A DNA stretch of 5,428 nt, taken from positions 1-5,428 of the forward strand of contig JACDGC010000303.1 of NCBI GenBank assembly GCA_013815535.1, in the 5' to 3' direction. The notes under the pieces were generated by a model. That model was not told the origin of the DNA. It saw nothing but the letters and a program-made list of their open reading frames with translations, and did no database searches. Positions 1 to 4,373 of this stretch are shown here, piece by piece. Both the position numbers and the translations under genes were made by a program. Source of the DNA: Ktedonobacterales bacterium (GTDB taxonomy: Bacteria; Chloroflexota; Ktedonobacteria; Ktedonobacterales; JACDGC01). Each line of letters begins with the position of its first letter. Position 1 is the stretch's first letter.

Positions 1-963
1 GATGGGTTGGCGGGGCGCGCGGCCACCACGCGGGCGGCGGTGTTGGCCGAAACCCTGGCATCCACTGCCCAGTTCACCCCCGAAGCGGCCATGGCTGATG
101 CCGCCATCGCGGGTATGACGCCACGCGCCATCATCGCGCTCCCCTTGGTCAGTGAAGATGAACTTTTGGGGGTCCTCGAAATCTTGCAGCCCGAGGCGAG
201 CGTGAATGGCTTCACGCCGCGCATTTTGGAGCCACTGGGGGCGTTGGCTGGCTTGGCGGCGTTGGCCCTGGCCGCCGAGCGGCGGGCCTGCGACCTGCGC
301 GTGACGGCGCTGCGTGCCGCTGATGCGCAAGAAGAAGAACGGCGACGGCTAGCCCGTGACCTGCACGACGGCCCCGCGCTGGGGGTGGCTCAGGCCGCCG
401 CCGCGCTGGAGCACATTGACCGCTTGATCGACCAACAGCCGGGGGTGGCTCATGGTGAGTTGCGCCAGGTGTACACCTATCTGATGGGTTCGCTGCGCGA
501 TCTGCGCGGCATCCTGTTCGATCTGCGGCCCCTGACGCTGGAGCGCGAAGGGCTGAGAGATGCGTTGCCCTATCTGATCGAGCGACGGCGCGCGGGGGAT
601 GGCCCCAAAATCACCTTGGCGCTGCATCTGACCACCCGGTTGCCGCTCGGCATCGAAACGACGATCTATCTGGTCATCCGCGAGGCGCTGACGAATGCGC
701 TGCGTCATGCGCGTGCCACCACATGCGCCATCGAGGTGCGCGATACGGATCTGGGGAGTGGCAGGCACACGGTCGGCGTCGTCATCCGTGACGATGGGGT
801 GGGGTTTGCCGCCGATGAGATGCTGCGCCAATATCCCCATGGCCAATCGTGGGGGCTGGCCAGCATGGTGGAGCGCGCGCACGCCTTCACCGAGCGTTTC
901 GCCATCCGCTCCGCGCCCGGCATGGGCACCAGCATCGAAATGACCATCGACTATAGCGAATAG
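1..963 (+). CDS. Sensor histidine kinase, GAF + HisKA_3 + HATPase_c (NarL/DesK type), 5' partial
   Basis: This is the C-terminal part of a cytoplasmic two-component sensor kinase. The frame is open to the left edge (codons GAT GGG precede the TTG at 7), so the real start lies outside the window. Numbering from that TTG: residues 1-90 look like the end of a GAF sensory domain (GLAGRAA; then IIALPLVSEDELLGVLEILQ). A short coiled linker follows. The HisKA_3 dimerisation/phosphoacceptor box is ERRRLARDLHDGP, with His120 (codon 364-366) as the phosphorylated residue. The ATPase domain has an N-box at REALTNALRHA (Asn230), a G1 box DDGVGF (262-267), a G2-like GLASMVERA (293-301) and GMGTS (305-309). 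An ATP-dependent autokinase passing phosphate to a NarL/LuxR-type regulator is expected. No regulator follows, so any partner is probably encoded upstream. Oddity: the residue five after His120 is Leu, where the family normally has Gln of the DxxxQ phosphatase motif. Family assignment is secure; the signal sensed is unknown. Confidence 0.95.
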   Translation, partial: DGLAGRAATTRAAVLAETLASTAQFTPEAAMADAAIAGMTPRAIIALPLVSEDELLGVLEILQPEASVNGFTPRILEPLGALAGLAALALAAERRACDLRVTALRAADAQEEERRRLARDLHDGPALGVAQAAAALEHIDRLIDQQPGVAHGELRQVYTYLMGSLRDLRGILFDLRPLTLEREGLRDALPYLIERRRAGDGPKITLALHLTTRLPLGIETTIYLVIREALTNALRHARATTCAIEVRDTDLGSGRHTVGVVIRDDGVGFAADEMLRQYPHGQSWGLASMVERAHAFTERFAIRSAPGMGTSIEMTIDYSE

Positions 964-978
964 CAACGCGCCGCGCAC

Positions 979-999
979 CACCCCCGCACGGGTGTTTTT
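979..999 (+). terminator. Likely intrinsic terminator of the histidine kinase gene
   Basis: A five-base-pair stem, CACCC (979-983) with GGGTG (990-994) around a six-base loop, is followed directly by TTTTT (995-999). It begins 15 bases after the kinase stop codon. Position and T-run fit a Rho-independent terminator, but the stem is short. Confidence 0.5.
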
Positions 1000-1014
1000 G
1001 GAAACGATTGGATA

Positions 1015-1046
1015 ACGACCATCCAACAAATCGTGTTGGGTGGTCG
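1015..1046. repeat. Inverted repeat forming a long hairpin downstream of the kinase
   Basis: Arm 1016-1027 (CGACCATCCAAC) pairs with 1035-1046 (GTTGGGTGGTCG): twelve pairs including one G-T wobble. A further A1028-T1034 pair closes a five-base loop. Only a weak T-rich stretch (CCTTCATT) follows. It may be a second or backup terminator protecting the operon promoter about 75 bases downstream, or a bidirectional element. Confidence 0.45.
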
Positions 1047-1121
1047 GCCTTCATTGTAACCAGCAGGATGATCGCTGGGGTGAAATCGCACGTTTCGCAT
1101 TTTTCACTATTTTCCCGTAAA

Positions 1122-1150
1122 TTGACATGCGCTTGATATCTTGCTACACT
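1122..1150 (+). promoter_or_regulatory. Near-consensus sigma-70-type promoter with extended -10
   Basis: A perfect -35 box TTGACA (1122-1127) is followed by an exact 17-base spacer and a -10 box TACACT (1145-1150, four of six matches to TATAAT). A TG at 1142-1143, one base before the -10, makes it an extended -10. Transcription should begin near 1157, giving a leader of about 30 bases before the ATG at 1186. AT-rich sequence lies just upstream (1096-1121). This is the best promoter in the window, and it sets the start of the downstream gene because the in-frame TTG at 1141 lies inside it. Confidence 0.8.
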
Positions 1151-1172
1151 GGCGCGCAAAAGCCTGGATATC

Positions 1173-1177
1173 GAGGA
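1173..1177 (+). promoter_or_regulatory. Ribosome binding site that decides the start at 1186
   Basis: GAGGA sits eight bases before the ATG at 1186. It supports that ATG over the earlier in-frame TTG at 1141, which overlaps the -10 box and would be upstream of the predicted transcript start. Confidence 0.65.
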
Positions 1178-1185
1178 TTTGCCAA

Positions 1186-2193
1186 ATGCCATCGTTTTCG
1201 CCGGGGCCTACGCCCGAAGAACACAAGAAGCCACTCGCATCCGCTGCTCTATCGCCAGTTCGGCCTTTCAACATCTATGTGCCCGTGGTGATGCTTACCC
1301 TCTGTGCGATTCAGGATCTGCGGCTGCGGCGGTTTGGGGGTTCGTGGCGGCAGTTGGCTCTGGCGACCGGGGCGATCTATTTGCCTCTGGTCGCCTATAT
1401 GACCGGCAATCTCGCTGTCAATAATTTCTTTGGCATCAGCAATGTCACCAATTTGAATGAATTTGGCAAGGTGTTGGAATATCGGCTTTATGACGAAACG
1501 AACGATCCAGCGTATGCCACGATCAAGGCGGATGTCGATGCCTATGCTGCCCAATCGCCGCCGACGGTGCGCCTTGATCCCTTTATCTTCATCTATGTGC
1601 TTCATCCTGAATATCAACGAGATGGCATTGGCACACTGGGGAAATATAGTCGCAGCATCCTGTTGAGTCACCTGGGCACGGTGTTGCCCAACGTGGCCGA
1701 CGACCTTGCTTACGCGGTGAATCCGACCATCGTGCTCTTTCCGGCGAGTAATTTGCACACGCTTCAGGGTACTGAAAATGTGAAGACGCATCCCTCGTTG
1801 CAATATTCAGCATCTTGGAAGAGTGCGATCTTGCGTCTGAATGGATATGAATATTGGGTCTATCTGCTGTTGCCACTGGTCGTCATCTTGATTGGCATAT
1901 GGTGGTGGCGACGGCCAGCCAGCGTTGCCCTGCCCGTGCTTTTCGCCCTCGCACTCTGCATCGTTGGGGGTGTCCTTATCACAGGTATTCTCTCCTATGA
2001 TCGATTGGAGGCATCGCGGCTACGCTTTCCTTTCGACTGGGGCATGTTCTTGCTGGTTGCGATCCTCGCTGTAGAGGGCTGGGTCCGTCTTGCGGCCCGT
2101 TTACGGAAGGAAGAACTGGATGCCCAACCAGCGCGTGAATTGGTGGGGGTCTCGGCGCAAAACAAGGAATATAGCATGAGGAGTGGCGCTTAA
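1186..2193 (+). CDS. Multi-pass membrane protein resembling the C-terminal half of a GT-C/ArnT-like glycosyltransferase
   Basis: The product is a 335-residue integral membrane protein of unproven function. The start is set by the ribosome site at 1173 and the promoter at 1122-1150. A proline-rich N-terminus (1-28) is followed by hydrophobic segments at about 29-42 and 55-72. A soluble loop of about 150 residues (73-222) comes next, then membrane helices at about 224-241, 245-269 and 285-300, and a charged tail. The stretch FFGISNVTNLNEFGKVLEY just after the second helix, and RLRFPFDWGMFLLVAIL near the end, resemble from memory the last third of large polytopic glycosyltransferases acting on lipid-linked sugars. 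Those are usually well over 450 residues, with catalytic acidic residues in the first periplasmic loop, a region absent here. It may therefore be a 5'-deleted remnant or a separate short family. From about 1380 the gene is more AT-rich than its neighbours (hand counts 48%, 38% and 42% GC in lines 1381, 1441 and 1801). The stop abuts the next gene. That it is coding is fairly sure; the family call is tentative. Confidence 0.8.
   Translation: MPSFSPGPTPEEHKKPLASAALSPVRPFNIYVPVVMLTLCAIQDLRLRRFGGSWRQLALATGAIYLPLVAYMTGNLAVNNFFGISNVTNLNEFGKVLEYRLYDETNDPAYATIKADVDAYAAQSPPTVRLDPFIFIYVLHPEYQRDGIGTLGKYSRSILLSHLGTVLPNVADDLAYAVNPTIVLFPASNLHTLQGTENVKTHPSLQYSASWKSAILRLNGYEYWVYLLLPLVVILIGIWWWRRPASVALPVLFALALCIVGGVLITGILSYDRLEASRLRFPFDWGMFLLVAILAVEGWVRLAARLRKEELDAQPARELVGVSAQNKEYSMRSGA
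2178..2183 (+). promoter_or_regulatory. Ribosome binding site of the M20 peptidase gene
   Basis: GAGGAG lies inside the last codons of the preceding gene. It is ten bases before the ATG at 2194 and thirteen before the second ATG at 2197. Either could be used; 2194 has the more normal spacing. The placement implies that translation of the peptidase depends on ribosomes finishing the upstream gene. Confidence 0.6.
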
Positions 2194-3558
2194 ATGATGA
2201 ATCTTTCTGCCCGCGACCTGCCGATGGCAGCGCTGACCGCCGAGGCGCAGCGGCACCTAGTGGCGTTGCTGCGCTGCGACACGACGAACCCACCCGGCAA
2301 CGAGTACCTGGCGGCGGCCTATCTGCGTGACCAGTTGGCGGCAGAGGACATTGAGGCACGGCTGATCGAGCCAGCGCCGGGGCGCGTCTCGGTGTGGGCG
2401 CGGTTGGCGGGGTCGGGGGCGGCGCGCCCACTGCTGCTGGTGTCGCACACCGATGTCGTGCCCGTGGAGCGTGCGAAATGGACGACCGATCCCTTTGGGG
2501 GCGAGGAGCGTGACGGCTTCATCTATGGACGCGGCGCGGTGGATATGAAGGATATGCTGGCGCTGGAACTGACGCTCTTTTTGCATTTCGCGCGGCGGGT
2601 GCGGGCGACGGGGCAGCCCCTGCGGCGCGACCTGATCTTGCTGGCCGTTGCGGATGAGGAGGACAGTGGCACCCATGGCATGCAGTGGATCTGTGAGCAT
2701 ATGCCCGAGCTGGTGGCGGCGGAATACGCGCTGAATGAGGGTGGTGGCATGGGGATCGATCTGGGCAAACAGCGCATCTATCCCTGTGAGATGGCGCAAA
2801 AGGGGGCGATGCGTGTGACGCTGCGGGCGCAGGGCGCGCCTGGCCACGCGGCAGTGCCGCATGGTGACCTGGCCGTGCGGCGTTTGGCGCAGGCGCTCGA
2901 GCGCCTGACGGCGGCACCCTTGCCCATGCACGTCATCCCCACCGTGCGGCGTTTCATTGGGGTCATCGCCGCGACGCAGGTTGGGGCGCAGCGCGCCATG
3001 CTGGGGCAACTGACTAATCCAATGCTGTCAGAGCGTGTGTTGGCGGCGCTCCCCAACCACGATGTCGCCAATGCCCTGCGTGCCATGCTCCACACCACCG
3101 CCTCACCAACGATCCTGACGGCGGGGACAGCCCTCAACGTCATCCCCAGCGAAGCCTCGGCGCAGGTCGACTGTCGCGTCATCCCCGGCCAGACGCCGGA
3201 GATGGTGCGGGGTGAGATTGCGCGACGCATCGGCGACCCGCGCGTGGTGATCGACATAGATCCGCTCTCGCCCGGCTATGAGATGCCCCAAACGGCGCTC
3301 TTCGACGCCCTCGGTCGCGCGATTGCCACGCATGATCCCGGCGCGGTGGTGGCTCCCTATCTTTTCCCCGCTGTGAGCGATTCCCGCTATCTGGCTCCGC
3401 GCGGGGTCATTGCCTATGGCTTTGTGCCACACCAACCCGAGGCTGGCGTGCCCCCCGTGCAATCGCTGGCCCACGGCCACGACGAGCGCGTTTCGGTGGC
3501 GAATCTGCATTTCGGCCTGCGCGTGCTGCACGACACGGTGCAAGACATCGCTGGTTGA
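2194..3558 (+). CDS. M20-family metallopeptidase/amidohydrolase (ArgE/DapE/ACY1/CPG2 type)
   Basis: This 454-residue zinc-dependent hydrolase should be cytoplasmic, since I see no signal peptide. The family cleaves peptide or acyl-amide bonds (carboxypeptidases, aminoacylases, deacylases); the substrate cannot be read from sequence. All family signatures are present: LLVSHTDVVP (metal ligand His85, catalytic Asp87), GRGAVDMK (bridging Asp117), ADEEDSGTHG (general base Glu155, metal ligand Glu156), LNEGGG (Glu182) and the late SLAHGHDERV (metal ligand His427). The lid/dimerisation domain spans about 205-330 and contains GAPGHAAVPHGD. Then NVIPSEASAQVDCRVIPG marks the return to the catalytic domain. 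Length is normal for the family. The gene starts with tandem ATGs directly after the stop of the membrane-protein gene, so it is the second gene of an operon read from the promoter at 1122-1150. GC content is high and typical of the window, unlike the middle of its partner. Family certain, substrate unknown. Confidence 0.95.
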   Translation: MMNLSARDLPMAALTAEAQRHLVALLRCDTTNPPGNEYLAAAYLRDQLAAEDIEARLIEPAPGRVSVWARLAGSGAARPLLLVSHTDVVPVERAKWTTDPFGGEERDGFIYGRGAVDMKDMLALELTLFLHFARRVRATGQPLRRDLILLAVADEEDSGTHGMQWICEHMPELVAAEYALNEGGGMGIDLGKQRIYPCEMAQKGAMRVTLRAQGAPGHAAVPHGDLAVRRLAQALERLTAAPLPMHVIPTVRRFIGVIAATQVGAQRAMLGQLTNPMLSERVLAALPNHDVANALRAMLHTTASPTILTAGTALNVIPSEASAQVDCRVIPGQTPEMVRGEIARRIGDPRVVIDIDPLSPGYEMPQTALFDALGRAIATHDPGAVVAPYLFPAVSDSRYLAPRGVIAYGFVPHQPEAGVPPVQSLAHGHDERVSVANLHFGLRVLHDTVQDIAG

Positions 3559-3586
3559 CGTTGCCCCAACCAGTTGGGGGGCGACG
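3559..3586. terminator. Strong hairpin in the convergent gap, probable shared transcription end
   Basis: CGTTG (3559-3563) pairs with CGACG (3582-3586), and CCCCAAC (3564-3570) pairs with GTTGGGG (3573-3579). Together they give a twelve-pair stem with a two-base G bulge and a two-base CA loop. It begins on the base after the peptidase stop. Neither strand has a T-run beyond it, so it may act as a 3' end barrier or a Rho-assisted end rather than a classical intrinsic terminator. Confidence 0.45.
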
Positions 3587-3600
3587 ATCACCACGCCCCC
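3577..3600. repeat. Second inverted repeat overlapping the terminator hairpin
   Basis: GGGGGCG (3577-3583) pairs perfectly with CGCCCCC (3594-3600) around a ten-base loop. It reuses the G-run that the hairpin at 3559-3586 needs, so only one of the two can form at a time. Confidence 0.45.
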
Positions 3601-3631
3601 AGTGTGCCACCAATTGACTGATCGCTGAACC

Positions 3632-4069
3632 TCAGGGTGCCTCGCGTTCGCGTGGGGGCGTGCGGCGCTCGGCCAGGGTCGCCATTTCCACCAATTCCGC
3701 CAGGGTGACTTCGTGCCCCTGCTGATAGAGGCCGCGCAAGGCTTCGAGGCGTTGTGCGGGGTTGCGGCCTTCATCTCGGGCGACACGCCACAAGGTGACC
3801 TGAGCAGGCTCGTCAGCGATGATCAGCAAGATGCGGATGGCCGCCAGGGCGGTCGGGTTCGGGCCGTGTGTGACGATGCGGCCCAACTCGCGCACCACCG
3901 CAGGGCCATAGCGCGTGCAGGCATCAGCGATCATACGCCGCACCTGGGGCATGGGAAACTCCGCCGTGCTGGCACTGATGAGGTTGTAGACGTCACGCCG
4001 CACTAATTGCCGGGGAACGAATTCGATGATTTCGGCGGATGGAGGAGGCGGTTCAGATTGAGAAGCCAT
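3632..4069 (-). CDS. Small all-helical protein of unknown function, weakly HEAT-repeat-like
   Basis: I do not recognise this 145-residue protein. The ATG at 4069 is preferred because GAAGGGA precedes it (about ten bases from the last G of the run). An in-frame GTG at 4102 has no ribosome site and would add eleven residues. The N-terminus is polar with a PPPP run (7-10). Residues about 20-125 look entirely helical, with amphipathic helices such as PQVRRMIADACTRYGPAVVR and ALAAIRILLIIADEPAQVTL. The segment from about 72 to 107, helix-turn-helix with RLEALRGLYQQG, has the spacing of HEAT-type solenoid repeats, which usually mediate protein contacts. The tail is Arg/Glu-rich and lacks structure. 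There is no signal peptide, membrane helix or catalytic motif. It is convergent with the peptidase gene and divergent from the methyltransferase gene. Codon use and GC content match its neighbours, which supports it being real. The opposite strand in this interval has only one 97-codon open frame. Confidence 0.72.
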   Translation of the reverse strand: MASQSEPPPPSAEIIEFVPRQLVRRDVYNLISASTAEFPMPQVRRMIADACTRYGPAVVRELGRIVTHGPNPTALAAIRILLIIADEPAQVTLWRVARDEGRNPAQRLEALRGLYQQGHEVTLAELVEMATLAERRTPPREREAP

Positions 4070-4163
4070 CTGGGTGATTCCCTTCGCGCCACTCGGCGCC
4101 ACTGCCGGAGGGGGGCATCATATCCCCGCATGGATGGTTCTACGAGATGATTCCGTGGGGATC

Positions 4164-4169
4164 AGTATA
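4164..4169 (-). promoter_or_regulatory. Candidate -10 box for the minus-strand gene
   Basis: On the minus strand this reads TATACT, five of six matches to TATAAT. No good -35 box lies at 16-18 bases. It would give a leader of roughly 90 bases before the ATG at 4069. Confidence 0.3.
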
Positions 4170-4175
4170 ACCGAT

Positions 4176-4304
4176 CTTATGCAATTCCGCTAGGGCCCCA
4201 TCGCCATATGCTGGTTGGTTGGCCTGTGCCTGGGCCATCTTGGCAGCAGGGCGCGCTAGCCCATAAGGCCCGCTGGCTTGTGTGCGGCGGGCGCGCGGCT
4301 TATG
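4176..4304. repeat. Three CTTATG motif copies (two direct, one inverted)
   Basis: CTTATGC occurs at 4176-4182 and again at 4299-4305. The reverse complement CATAAG is at 4262-4267. The last two form an inverted repeat that spans the candidate methyltransferase promoter, and CTTATG at 4299-4304 overlaps its -10 box. This layout is what an operator for a repressor could look like, but the motif is short and matches no regulator I can name. Confidence 0.35.
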
Positions 4305-4306
4305 CT
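4278..4306 (+). promoter_or_regulatory. Candidate promoter of the methyltransferase gene
   Basis: TTGTGT (4278-4283, three of six matches including the TTG) is followed by 17 bases and TATGCT (4301-4306, four of six). The predicted transcript start near 4313 gives a leader of about 60 bases. Moderate to weak by sequence alone. Confidence 0.35.
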
Positions 4307-4359
4307 GTCTCATGCAAGGGGGCACGCGCCACCGGCCAGCGAGCGCGCGACCAACCCAC

Positions 4360-4363
4360 GGAG
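4360..4363 (+). promoter_or_regulatory. Ribosome binding site deciding the start at 4374
   Basis: GGAG lies ten bases before the ATG at 4374. The other in-frame ATG, at 4302, has no such site and falls inside the candidate -10 box, so 4374 is preferred. Confidence 0.5.
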
Positions 4364-4373
4364 ACACCGCCCC

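Larger units (their letters stand above)
4070..4373. other. Divergent regulatory intergenic region
   Basis: This 304-base gap separates two genes read away from each other, so it should hold promoters for both. It contains an AT-richer island (4161-4185), candidate -10 boxes on each strand, a CTTATG motif in three copies, and an inverted repeat ATCCCC (4122-4127) / GGGGAT (4157-4162) in the presumed leader of the minus-strand gene. I see no convincing small gene or structured RNA in it. Confidence 0.5.

Noticed and set aside
349..1029. 226-codon open frame on the minus strand
   Set aside because: It lies antisense to the histidine kinase. Its translation is rich in Arg/Gln/His without domain motifs, as expected from reading a GC-rich gene backwards, and it would also run through the hairpins at 979-1046.
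1141..1185. N-terminal extension of the membrane protein from TTG at 1141
   Set aside because: This stretch overlaps the -10 box and precedes the predicted transcript start. A ribosome site supports the ATG at 1186 instead.
1179..1424. 81-codon plus-strand frame overlapping the start of the membrane-protein gene
   Set aside because: It starts with TTG, overlaps the better-supported frame and shows no recognisable domain. I considered it as evidence of a frameshifted N-terminus but could not support that.
2257..3009. 250-codon minus-strand frame
   Set aside because: It is antisense to the M20 peptidase, whose catalytic motifs are all intact, and its Arg/His/Gln-rich translation is typical of a shadow.
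3103..3786. 227-codon minus-strand frame covering the convergent gap
   Set aside because: It overlaps the ends of both the peptidase gene and the small helical gene in another frame, crosses the hairpins at 3559-3600 and shows no domain.
4122..4162. Inverted repeat ATCCCC / GGGGAT as a riboswitch or attenuator in the leader of the minus-strand gene
   Set aside because: Only six to eight pairs separated by about 29 bases, no T-run and no resemblance to a riboswitch class I know. Kept only as a note in the intergenic entry.
4166..4171. TATAAC as a plus-strand -10 box for the methyltransferase
   Set aside because: No acceptable -35 at 16-18 bases, and it would give a leader of about 200 bases. 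The TTGTGT/TATGCT pair nearer the gene is better placed.
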